NCBI RefSeq assembly: GCF_900156865.1
Contig: NZ_LT732529.1
Span: 3,520,001-3,584,000 of the forward strand
Reading direction: 5' to 3'
Origin: Litchfieldia sinesaloumensis
GTDB taxonomy: Bacteria > Bacillota > Bacilli > Bacillales > Bacillaceae_L
Length of the DNA stretch: 64,000 bases
Part shown: piece after piece, positions 8,389 to 15,152 of the stretch
Position numbering within the stretch: position 1 is the stretch's first letter
Layout of the letters: the number at the start of each line of letters is the position of its first letter
Notes under the pieces: model-generated
The model's input: only the letters and a program-made list of their open reading frames with translations
Told to the model about the DNA's origin: nothing
The model's database searches: none
Program-made: the position numbers and the translations under genes

Positions 8389-8402
8389 AGAAAACGCTTT
8401 CT
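8389..8402. promoter_or_regulatory. CcpA cre site upstream of GH10
   Basis: AGAAAACGCTTTCT is a symmetric match to TGAAAnCGnTTTCA, differing only at the two outermost bases. It lies 35 bp upstream of the GH10 start codon, consistent with carbon catabolite repression. Confidence 0.65.
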
Positions 8403-8636
8403 TTTATTGTCTTAATCTTAGCAAGCTTCTTCCAGCAAGAAAACAAAGTAGACTATACTTTTTGTTTAAAAAAATAAAGGTATTGTTATCCTAAATATGA
8501 TTCCTATTATGCTTTAGTCCCCAAACTATCCTTTTTCCTATATCCGTTATATCTAAATATGAGTTTGTCATTCACCTATAAAATAAAGTATAGTTAGTAT
8601 CTAATAAAACAATCATCTGATTAAGGTTGTGTTAAC

Positions 8637-9344
8637 ATGCGTATTAATAAATATATAAGTGAATCTGGAAAAGCATCTAGACGAGGTGCAGATAAATTAA
8701 TCACCGATGGTAGAGTTACTATTAATGGTAAGCGTGCAACAATAGGTAGCCAGGTTGAACCTGGAGATGACGTTCGAGTGGATGGAAACCAAATTCGAGT
8801 GGCAAGGAATAACGTCTATATTGCCCTAAATAAGCCTGTAGGCATTACAAGCACAACAGAAAAAGGGGTTAAGGGGAATATTGTTGATTTAGTTAATCAC
8901 CCATTAAGGATATTTAATATTGGGCGTCTGGATAAGGATTCGGAAGGCTTAATACTTCTTACGAACGATGGTGACATTGTTAATGAGATTCTACGCTCTG
9001 AAAATAGGCATGAGAAGGAATATATTGTTTCAGTTGATAAGACAATTACTCCGGAATTCTTAAAGAGAATGTCTGAGGGTGTCAAAATATTAGATACGAA
9101 AACTCTTCCTTGTGAAGTTGTTCAATTATCAAAGTTTGAATTTCGGATTATTTTAACACAGGGGCTAAACCGCCAAATTCGCCGCATGTGCGCGGAATTA
9201 GGATACGACGTTTACCGATTGCAAAGAATTCGAATCATGAATATTCATTTGGGAAACCTACCCCCTGGTCAATGGAGAGACTTGTCTAAGAAAGAACGAA
9301 CTCAGTTATTTAGAGAACTAGACTATGAGCCAAAAGAATGGTAA
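8637..9344 (+). CDS. rluF: 23S rRNA pseudouridine synthase RluF
   Basis: A 235-residue RsuA/RluF-family enzyme. An N-terminal S4 RNA-binding domain (about 1-50, [18 protein letters not shown]) is followed by the catalytic domain with GRLDKDSEG, where Asp99 is the catalytic aspartate, and the RluF-type [11 protein letters not shown] motif. It isomerises uridine to pseudouridine in 23S rRNA (position 2604 in E. coli RluF). The ATG at 8637 has only a weak upstream ribosome site. Monocistronic, ending at a terminator near 9500. Confidence 0.9.
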   Translation: MRINKYISESGKASRRGADKLITDGRVTINGKRATIGSQVEPGDDVRVDGNQIRVARNNVYIALNKPVGITSTTEKGVKGNIVDLVNHPLRIFNIGRLDKDSEGLILLTNDGDIVNEILRSENRHEKEYIVSVDKTITPEFLKRMSEGVKILDTKTLPCEVVQLSKFEFRIILTQGLNRQIRRMCAELGYDVYRLQRIRIMNIHLGNLPPGQWRDLSKKERTQLFRELDYEPKEW

Positions 9345-9496
9345 AAGTGCCCAACTAGAGATGATATTCCACTTCTTAGTCTGTCTTTCCAAGAAAGAGG
9401 CATAAAAGTTCTATCCCTACTATATTTACTATGCATATAGTTAAATGTCAATTTATGTAAAATAGTTATTGCGATAGACATAGTAACTCATTACAA

Positions 9497-9533
9497 TAAA
9501 AGAGGAAATGGGATAACCCCGTTTTCTCTTTTT
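9497..9533 (+). terminator. Terminator after rluF
   Basis: Hairpin with arms AAAAGAG..GGG and CCC..CTCTTTT around an ATAA loop, then a T run. It lies about 155 bp past the rluF stop; nothing else was recognised in 9345-9600. Confidence 0.6.
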
Positions 9534-9600
9534 AATATTTCAAGTATCCCTAAAAACTATGAAAGTGAGTTGATTTAACTTATGTCCAAAAGAATTTGAA

Positions 9601-10065
9601 ATGAGGTATCGCGGACTCCTTGAGTATTATGGAAAGGATTTTATTGCCTACAAGAAAGAGAAACCCTCTGACAAAAAGCGCAATGAGTTTCTTCGTATCA
9701 TTTCAAAATTCATGACCCACTACATAGAAGATGACTGCCCACCCTCTTGGAAACAATGTCCGGCCTCATTCTGGGAATTATTCATTTTCTCCTTTTATCC
9801 CGATCACATCAAACTTTCACCAACCGAACAAGAAGTAGAAATTTTTCTGTACCAACTAAAAGAGTTTGTTCGTTGGCTAGATAAGCGGAGTGGCACATCT
9901 TGGAGTCCAATAATCGAGCAATACTCATTAGAAGCTTTTCCAGAACTAAAAATCTGTGAACGATCCATTAATTGGATTTTCCTAAGGGGCTTTCCCCGAA
10001 TTCATCATAATGATTGGAATCTTGAACAAGATCACATGTACCCAGCTACCAATATGAACACCTAA
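9601..10065 (+). CDS. Hypothetical protein, possibly a disrupted gene
   Basis: A 154-residue frame with no family I can name. It is rich in aromatic and charged residues, with a CPPSWKQCP segment (about 46-54) and a helical middle part (SPTEQEVEIFLYQLKEFVRWLDK). No good ribosome site precedes the ATG. A short out-of-frame start at 9582 (M-S-K-R-I-stop) suggests the true 5' end may have been shifted by an indel. Directly downstream, in other frames, lies a zinc-ribbon remnant that may once have been fused to it. It could be an intact orphan gene or the first part of a decayed gene. Confidence 0.4.
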   Translation: MRYRGLLEYYGKDFIAYKKEKPSDKKRNEFLRIISKFMTHYIEDDCPPSWKQCPASFWELFIFSFYPDHIKLSPTEQEVEIFLYQLKEFVRWLDKRSGTSWSPIIEQYSLEAFPELKICERSINWIFLRGFPRIHHNDWNLEQDHMYPATNMNT

Positions 10066-10336
10066 AAAAGAAAATTTACTGTAAATTTTGTAGTTCCTTT
10101 CTGGTTTCTTTACAAAACAATATTTTTGTTTGTGATAAGTGTGGAGAGCCTGAAACTATAGAAGATGCTATTCTACGCAACATTAAGGAATTTCACCTAT
10201 TATTCCCTGAACGAAAGTTTAAGACCACAGATATTTATGAGTGGTGCAACGTTAATTTATCGAAAAGGAAATTTTGCAGAGTTTAAAGAAAAACTTTAAT
10301 GCCTTTGGAAAAACAAGTGATTCCTATTTTACATAA
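10029..10336 (+). pseudogene. Frameshifted remnant: zinc ribbon plus NERD-type C-terminal tail
   Basis: In the frame beginning at 10029 the sequence reads a zinc ribbon (YCKFC...VCDKCGEPE) then DAILRNIKEFHLLFPERKF and EWC..LSKRKFCR. It stops at 10284 but continues convincingly in another frame as SLKKNFNAFGKTSDSYF to a TAA at 10334-10336. A zinc ribbon followed by such a helical tail is typical of the C-termini of Bacillus nuclease-related-domain (NERD) proteins. There is no start codon and no NERD core in view, so this is a decayed gene end. It may belong with the preceding frame. Family assignment is tentative; the frameshift is directly visible. Confidence 0.5.
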
Positions 10337-10384
10337 TTTTATATTTTTGTAATCGTCAGAGCTCCTTCGGCCACATCATCGTTT

Positions 10385-10582
10385 TTTCACGCGGCTCCTG
10401 TCCGAGGTTTACTCGGCTTCGGACTCAACAACGCCTTTTTACGCGGCCCCTGTCCGAAGTTTACTCAGCTTCGGACTCTACCTCGCCTTTTTCCCTGGCC
10501 CCTGTCTGAAGTCCACCCGACTTCAGACTCAACCCCACCTTTTTCCTCGACTTCTGTCCAAAGCTTACTATGCTTTAAAAGC
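10385..10582. repeat. 52-bp tandem repeat, about 3.6 copies, each with a hairpin
   Basis: The landmark CCTGTCCGA starts at 10397, recurs at 10449 and, diverged, at 10501 and 10553, giving an exact 52-bp period. Each unit contains a stem GTCCGAAG / CTTCGGAC or its variant GTCTGAAG / CTTCAGAC around a 9-10-base loop, then about ten bases and CCTTTTT. The stem changes are compensatory. GC content is well above the surroundings. Copy 4 is decayed. It lies in a non-coding stretch before the PAS gene. Confidence 0.85.
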
Positions 10583-10636
10583 AGATAAAATGAAGGGCCC
10601 TCAAATGTAAGGAACAAGTATTAATTAAAGTCTATC

Positions 10637-10687
10637 TTGTGAGATAAATCACAATCCAGCATTATTATAAATGCTATCATTATTAAT
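10637..10687 (+). promoter_or_regulatory. Fnr-type operator and promoter of the PAS gene
   Basis: TTGTGAGATAAATCACAA (10637-10654) is a perfect Fnr box (TGTGA-N6-TCACA). A -10 TATCAT at 10675-10680 would place transcription start near 10687, putting the box centre at about -41.5, the standard class II activator position. A second palindrome, AGCATT-N6-AATGCT (10658-10675), overlaps the spacer. Rex binds a related sequence and cannot be excluded. Confidence 0.6.
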
Positions 10688-10764
10688 AAAGATAGATAAT
10701 ATTCACCTAAAGTGAGGTTTTTTTCTTTACTATTCCAATATCCTCTCATAAAGGAGTGTTCTAA

Positions 10765-11241
10765 ATGAATGAAAATAAATTGTCTGAATTAATTAGTCCT
10801 GAAGCTATCATAAACTTTGAAACTGGCGCAATTAAAGCGAGCACGTTGGATTCGATTATTAATCTACTACCTTTCGAAATGGGTTTTTGCGATGCTAACG
10901 ATATTTTCCGCTGGTATTCAAATAATCCTAACCGCGTCCATGGCCGTCGTAAAGAAGCAATTGGTCGCAATGTGCTTGAGCTTCACCCAAGAATGGCTCA
11001 TCACGTTGAAAAATTGTTGAATGATTTCCGTTCAGGAGCACGCGACGATTGGGAATTTTGGTTTCCAAAACGCTCCGGAGAAGAAACCGGTCAAATCTAC
11101 CAAAAGTTTATGGCTGTACGGGATGAAAACGGAAAATACCTTGGATGTATGGATGTGACCGTTAATATCGACCTTTTCCAAGGAAAAGAAGGTAAACACA
11201 CCCCCGAAACGATTGATGAATTTATAGCTGTGACACCTTGA
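10765..11241 (+). CDS. Single PAS-domain protein (PAS_10/DUF438-like), likely anaerobically induced
   Basis: A 158-residue soluble protein built from one PAS domain (about residues 28-140). It shows the pattern of DUF438-associated PAS domains: LPFEMGFCDANDIFRWYSNNPNRVHGRR, then GRNVLELHPR and a C-terminal DENGKYLGCMDVT strand. It has no output domain (kinase, GGDEF or HTH). AAAGGAGTG at 10750-10758 sets the ATG. The upstream Fnr-type operator suggests induction by oxygen loss; His and Cys residues around the PAS cavity could hold a cofactor, but this is only inferred. Monocistronic. Its partner protein is unknown. Confidence 0.8.
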   Translation: MNENKLSELISPEAIINFETGAIKASTLDSIINLLPFEMGFCDANDIFRWYSNNPNRVHGRRKEAIGRNVLELHPRMAHHVEKLLNDFRSGARDDWEFWFPKRSGEETGQIYQKFMAVRDENGKYLGCMDVTVNIDLFQGKEGKHTPETIDEFIAVTP

Positions 11242-11262
11242 TAGAAAGAAGCTCTCAACCAT

Positions 11263-11299
11263 AAAAAACACATTGAAATGAAAGTTCAATGTGTTTTTT
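11263..11299. terminator. Bidirectional terminator PAS gene / ohrA
   Basis: A 15-bp perfect stem, AAAAAACACATTGAA (11263-11277) with TTCAATGTGTTTTTT (11285-11299), between convergent genes. Confidence 0.92.
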
Positions 11300-11336
11300 A
11301 GTGGATGTATTTATTTAAACAAAATTCTACAGTTTA

Positions 11337-11759
11337 TTAATGAACTTCTAGAGTAACATCAATATTCCCTCTTGTTGCTTTAGAGTAAGGACATACTTGA
11401 TGTGCTTTATGAACTAGATCTTCTAACTGCTCTTTATCAACATTAGTTCCCTTTACTTGCAAAGTAACGGCTAACTTAAAACCTTGGTCTGCTTCATCTT
11501 TAGTCAAACTAACATTTGCAGTGACTTCCGATTCAAACTTTACACGTTCTTTTCTAGCAACTAATTGTAATGCACTGTCGAAACAAGCAGCATATCCAGC
11601 CGCAAATAATTGTTCTGGATTAGTTGCATTTTCCAACTTTTTAGCTCTTGGACTTCCTGGCATAGCTGTATCTAAGCTAATAACCTGATCTGATGATTGA
11701 ACTCTTCCTTCTCTTCCTCCACTGGCTGTCGCAGTTGACGTAAATAAAATTTCTGACAT
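11337..11759 (-). CDS. ohrA: Organic hydroperoxide resistance protein (Ohr/OsmC)
   Basis: A 140-residue OsmC-fold thiol peroxidase that reduces organic hydroperoxides to alcohols. The two catalytic cysteines are visible: Cys59 in AAGYAACFDSAL (peroxidatic) and Cys123 in QVCPYSKATRGN (resolving). The ATG at 11759 is chosen over 11768 because AGGAG (11769-11773) lies about 8-9 bases before it and would overlap the upstream ATG. It lies 137 bp downstream of ohrR on the same strand. An AATCGTA half-site at 11785-11791, shared with the palindrome before gpx, may be an OhrR contact. Confidence 0.95.
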   Translation of the reverse strand: MSEILFTSTATASGGREGRVQSSDQVISLDTAMPGSPRAKKLENATNPEQLFAAGYAACFDSALQLVARKERVKFESEVTANVSLTKDEADQGFKLAVTLQVKGTNVDKEQLEDLVHKAHQVCPYSKATRGNIDVTLEVH

Positions 11760-11896
11760 AACTATCATCTCCTAATTAGCTCATAATCGTATTTATCATT
11801 TTCATAACGTAGGCATTTATACACTTTGGTTGATTATCCTTGTGTATGCTGGTAAGCCAAGATGCTTCTTAAACATTTACCGATTATATTTGTTCT

Positions 11897-12355
11897 TTAC
11901 TTACTTTGGTTTTCATTTTTTTGCTTTAACTTCATTTGAAGAATACTTAATTGACTCATTAAGTTCGCATACTCTTCAAATTCTATGTTGCATGAATTAA
12001 CCTGAGCAGCAATGCTTTCTATTATCGCTTGTTTTTCCTTTTTAGCTTTCGGTTGAAGAAAAATCGAGACCCTCCGTTCATCGATAGTTGAGCGTTCTTT
12101 TTTTACCCAACTATTTTCCTCCATCCTTTTAATCATTGGTGTTAAGGTTCCAGTACCTAATTTTAATCTTTCACCTAATTCCTTTACGGTAAGTCCGTCC
12201 TTTTCCCAAAGTACTAATAAGGCTAAATATTGTGGGTAGGTGAGACCAAAGGAATGAAGTACTTTTGAATATAATTTATTAAATTGACTACTCACTTCAT
12301 AGATTGAGAAGCAAAGCTGATTTTCTAGAGTTAAAAAGTCTTTCAATATGCTCAT
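11897..12355 (-). CDS. ohrR: MarR-family organic peroxide sensor OhrR
   Basis: A 152-residue MarR/DUF24-size winged-helix repressor. The N-terminal motif LENQLCFSIYE holds the redox-sensing Cys15, at the same position as in B. subtilis OhrR. The winged helix spans about residues 45-105 (LTVKELGERLKLGTGTLTPMIKRME, then DERRVSIFLQ). Oxidation of Cys15 releases the repressor from DNA and derepresses ohrA. It follows gpx by 5 bp and so is probably co-transcribed with it, an arrangement that would place a second peroxidase under the same sensor. Confidence in identity is high. Confidence 0.93.
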   Translation of the reverse strand: MSILKDFLTLENQLCFSIYEVSSQFNKLYSKVLHSFGLTYPQYLALLVLWEKDGLTVKELGERLKLGTGTLTPMIKRMEENSWVKKERSTIDERRVSIFLQPKAKKEKQAIIESIAAQVNSCNIEFEEYANLMSQLSILQMKLKQKNENQSK

Positions 12356-12360
12356 CCTTT

Positions 12361-12843
12361 TTACAATGATAACTGCTTCTTTATTTCACTCTCTATTTTA
12401 CTAGGTTCTGTAGTCGGTGCATAACGATCTACAACTTTTCCATTTTTATCGACAAGAAACTTTGTGAAATTCCACTTTATATTTTTTGAAAGAATACCGC
12501 CTTTTTGAGCTTTCAGAAACGTAAATAACGGTTCTTCTTCTTCTCCGTTCACATCGATTTTCGCAAACATAGGGAAGGTTACCCCATAATTTAACTGACA
12601 AAATTCAGTTGTTTCTCCAATGTCATCAAATTCTTGATTGTTAAATTGGCTACAGGGGAATCCTAATATCTCTAGCCCTTGCTCATTATACTTTTCATAT
12701 AATTCTTGTAGCTCTTTAAATTGACCCGATAGCCCGCACTTACTAGCAGTATTCACAATAAGCAATGTTTTCCCTTCAAAGTCTTTCAATGACCTTCTTT
12801 CACCATTTGTTTTCTTTATAGTAAAGTCATAAACTGTCTTCAT
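12361..12843 (-). CDS. gpx: Glutathione peroxidase-like thiol peroxidase (BsaA/Gpx)
   Basis: A 160-residue thioredoxin-fold peroxidase of the Cys-type GPx family. Peroxidatic Cys36 lies in [11 protein letters not shown], a conserved Cys64 in [11 protein letters not shown], a likely resolving Cys82 in EFCQLNYG, and the WNFTKFLVD motif completes the active site. Bacilli lack glutathione, so thioredoxin or bacillithiol is the probable reductant. The ATG at 12843 follows GGGGG. It is first of the gpx-ohrR pair, behind a palindrome (12884-12897) that could be the OhrR operator. Confidence 0.93.
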   Translation of the reverse strand: MKTVYDFTIKKTNGERRSLKDFEGKTLLIVNTASKCGLSGQFKELQELYEKYNEQGLEILGFPCSQFNNQEFDDIGETTEFCQLNYGVTFPMFAKIDVNGEEEEPLFTFLKAQKGGILSKNIKWNFTKFLVDKNGKVVDRYAPTTEPSKIESEIKKQLSL

Positions 12844-12883
12844 TATGTTACCCCCTTGTCACTAATTAAATCGATTGTGATTA

Positions 12884-12897
12884 AATCGTACACGATT
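12884..12897. promoter_or_regulatory. Candidate OhrR operator upstream of gpx
   Basis: AATCGTACACGATT is a perfect 14-bp inverted repeat 41 bp upstream of the gpx start. A related TTAAATCGATT lies at 12867-12877. It is not the B. subtilis OhrR consensus, so the assignment is positional only. Apart from this and the hairpin at 12937-12967, nothing was seen in 12844-13175. Confidence 0.35.
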
Positions 12898-12936
12898 AAT
12901 AAAAAGATTTCAAGTTTAAAAGTAAGTGTTCAAAAT

Positions 12937-12967
12937 AAAAAACCGCACCTACTTATGGTACGGTTTT
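12937..12967 (-). terminator. Terminator downstream of the RpiR gene
   Basis: AAAACCGCACC (12939-12949) pairs with GGTACGGTTTT (12957-12967) with one mismatch. The minus strand continues into TTTTTTATTTT. It is about 210 bp past the RpiR stop. Confidence 0.65.
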
Positions 12968-13175
12968 CCTCATCTATCTAATCAGTTGCTCTAACCTTTT
13001 ACTCGTTCAGTTTCATTTCTATAGAAATAATCTCAACAACTGTATACGGTTCACCATATCTGATTAAATAAAATTTACAAACTAGATTATTTAATCAAAG
13101 CTAATTATTCTTGAGATCAATTATTAACCCTAAGTCACTCATAAATAAAATCAAGGAATCCCATAAAAGGCAATT

Positions 13176-14030
13176 CTATATCCGCTTCACAATAATCGCT
13201 TCACGCATCTTCTCCAATGCTTCTTGCCCCGCTTTTCCCCTTTTTATCATAATATTTACATACAATGCATCGATTAACGTAAGCTGGGCAATTCGTGAAG
13301 ACAGTGCCTCTGGGCGATAGGTAGTTTCCTCAGAAACTGTATAGAGAGGAATACTAACACCCGTACTTAATGGCGATTTTGCATGATTTGTTATCGATAT
13401 TGTTTTTGCACCTGTAGATTTAACTACATTTAGAATTTGCAGAATATCTCTCGATGATCCTGAATGCGAAATGAGTATAGCACAATCTCTCTCATTCATC
13501 TGTGACGCTTCCCCAAGTTGGAAATGACTATCAAGCACCGTATTTACTTTTAAGCCCGTTCGCAAAAACTTGTGGTAGCCATCAAGTGCCACAACACTTG
13601 ATCCCCCACTGCCAAAAAACTTTATGGACTCTGCAGCTAATAACGTGTCTACCGCTACTTGCAATCGTTCCTCATCCGTGATCAATAATGTTTCCTCAAG
13701 TGTTTTCATATTCGCTTGAAATACTTTGGAAGCAATGGTATCAACGGTATCTTGTACCTCAACCTTTTCATGAATATTCTCTGTAGGCGAAACGATTTCT
13801 GAAGCAAGCGCAATTTTCATTGCCTGATACCCTTTGTAGCCTAACCGCTTACAAAAACGAAAAACAGTTGAGTCTGCCACACTTAAATCCTCTGCTACTT
13901 GGTTAATGGATGAATGAATTATTCTGTTTGGGTATTTTAATATATAATCAGCAATTTTTCTTTCGGTCACACTGAATCTTGGATATAGTGTACGAATCGT
14001 CACTAAACAAGGCTTTTGTTGACTTTTCAT
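13176..14030 (-). CDS. MurR/RpiR-family sugar-phosphate-responsive regulator
   Basis: A 284-residue regulator with an N-terminal HTH_6 domain (about 1-77, including SINQVAEDLSVADSTVFRFCKRLGYKGYQ-type helices) and a C-terminal SIS sugar-phosphate-binding domain (about 120-250, GSGGSSVVALDG and SHSGSSRD). The ATG at 14030 follows AGGAGA; the longer frame to 14141 lacks a ribosome site. It diverges from gnd-gntP with 152 bp between start codons, so it probably controls gluconate use in response to 6-phosphogluconate or a related ligand. B. subtilis uses the unrelated GntR here. The ligand is inferred. Confidence 0.85.
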   Translation of the reverse strand: MKSQQKPCLVTIRTLYPRFSVTERKIADYILKYPNRIIHSSINQVAEDLSVADSTVFRFCKRLGYKGYQAMKIALASEIVSPTENIHEKVEVQDTVDTIASKVFQANMKTLEETLLITDEERLQVAVDTLLAAESIKFFGSGGSSVVALDGYHKFLRTGLKVNTVLDSHFQLGEASQMNERDCAILISHSGSSRDILQILNVVKSTGAKTISITNHAKSPLSTGVSIPLYTVSEETTYRPEALSSRIAQLTLIDALYVNIMIKRGKAGQEALEKMREAIIVKRI

Positions 14031-14078
14031 GTACTTCTCTCCTGATAAGGGCTTTTTTTTTATTATACTAAAAAATGC

Positions 14079-14135
14079 TATAAGAAAAAATATTTTTTCG
14101 AAAACGGTTGCATAAAGAAATTTTTTTCTTATAAT
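14079..14135 (+). promoter_or_regulatory. gnd-gntP promoter with cre and flanking inverted repeat
   Basis: -35 TTGCAT (14108-14113) and -10 TATAAT (14130-14135) are 16 bp apart. TCGAAAACGGTTGCAT (14098-14113) matches cre (WTGNAANCGNWNNCAW) except one base and covers -35, predicting CcpA repression. TATAAGAAAAAAT (14079-14091) and ATTTTTTTCTTATA (14120-14133) form an inverted repeat across the promoter, a candidate RpiR operator. Confidence 0.6.
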
Positions 14136-14182
14136 AGACATGACAGGAAAATTTATTTCGAAGAAAGTTAGGATGATAAGAA

Positions 14183-15079
14183 GTGCAAATCGGAATAATT
14201 GGATTAGGAAAAATGGGATATCAACTTAGTCTAAATTTATTGGATAAAAAGTATAATGTTGTGGCGTATGATGTAAATCCGGAAGCGGTGAAAAACATTT
14301 CCTCCGAAGGAGCACAGGAGGCAGATTCGATAAAAAACCTCGTAAGTCAATTAACAACACCTAGAACTGTTTGGATGATGGTTCCTGCCGGAAAAATCAC
14401 TGAGGCCGTTATTGAAGAACTACTTCCCCTACTTGAAGAAGGAGACCGAATCATTGATGGCGGGAATGCTCATTATCAAGACTCGATAAAGCGCAATGAA
14501 CGCTGTGCTGAAAAGGGCATTCACTTTTTCGACTGTGGCACGAGTGGCGGAGTTGATGGAGCTCGAAACGGTGCTTGTACGATGATTGGCGGAAATGCTG
14601 AGGCCTTTCTTGAAATTGAACAGATCTTCCGTGACTTAACTGTACAAAATGGATACCTCTACTCCGGTCAGGCTGGTAGTGGGCACTTTTTAAAAATGGT
14701 CCATAACGGAATAGAATATGGCATGATGCAAGCGATTGCGGAAGGCTTTGAGATTTTAGAAAAAAGTGATTTCGATTATGACTATGAAAAAGTCGCAAGA
14801 GTGTGGAATAATGGCTCAGTTATTCGCTCATGGTTAATGGAACTCACTGAAAACGCCTTCTCCAAAGATGCCAGACTCGAAGGAATAAAAGGAATTATGC
14901 AATCTTCTGGTGAAGGGAAATGGACAGTTGAAACAGCGCTTGACCTTCAAACAGCCGCTCCCGTCATTACAATGGCATTGATGATGCGCTATCGTTCCCT
15001 AGAAGCGGATACGTTTACTGGAAAGGTTGTTGCCGCCCTTCGAAATGAGTTCGGCGGACATGACATCATAAAAAATTAA
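14183..15079 (+). CDS. gnd: 6-phosphogluconate dehydrogenase, decarboxylating (YqeC/short type)
   Basis: A 298-residue short-form 6-phosphogluconate dehydrogenase, converting 6-phosphogluconate to ribulose 5-phosphate and CO2, probably with NAD. The Rossmann motif GIIGLGKMG is at 4-12, the substrate motif CGTSGGVDGA at 118-127 and catalytic Lys171 in GHFLKMVHNGIEYG. Length matches YqeC-type enzymes rather than the 470-residue form. The start is GTG at 14183 with AGGAT upstream; no ATG fits. It is followed after 73 bp by gntP in one operon. Gluconokinase (gntK), needed to make its substrate from imported gluconate, is absent from this locus. Confidence 0.92.
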   Translation: MQIGIIGLGKMGYQLSLNLLDKKYNVVAYDVNPEAVKNISSEGAQEADSIKNLVSQLTTPRTVWMMVPAGKITEAVIEELLPLLEEGDRIIDGGNAHYQDSIKRNERCAEKGIHFFDCGTSGGVDGARNGACTMIGGNAEAFLEIEQIFRDLTVQNGYLYSGQAGSGHFLKMVHNGIEYGMMQAIAEGFEILEKSDFDYDYEKVARVWNNGSVIRSWLMELTENAFSKDARLEGIKGIMQSSGEGKWTVETALDLQTAAPVITMALMMRYRSLEADTFTGKVVAALRNEFGGHDIIKN

Positions 15080-15152
15080 ATCAATTACTAACTTTATGGT
15101 TTCTGTTTTTACTTGAAAATTATTACATTCACATGAAAGGTAGTGAAACATC

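Noticed and set aside
10385..10582. Tandem repeat considered as a CRISPR array
   Set aside because: Units are contiguous with similar spacers, only about 3.6 copies, each unit contains a long hairpin, and there are no cas genes.
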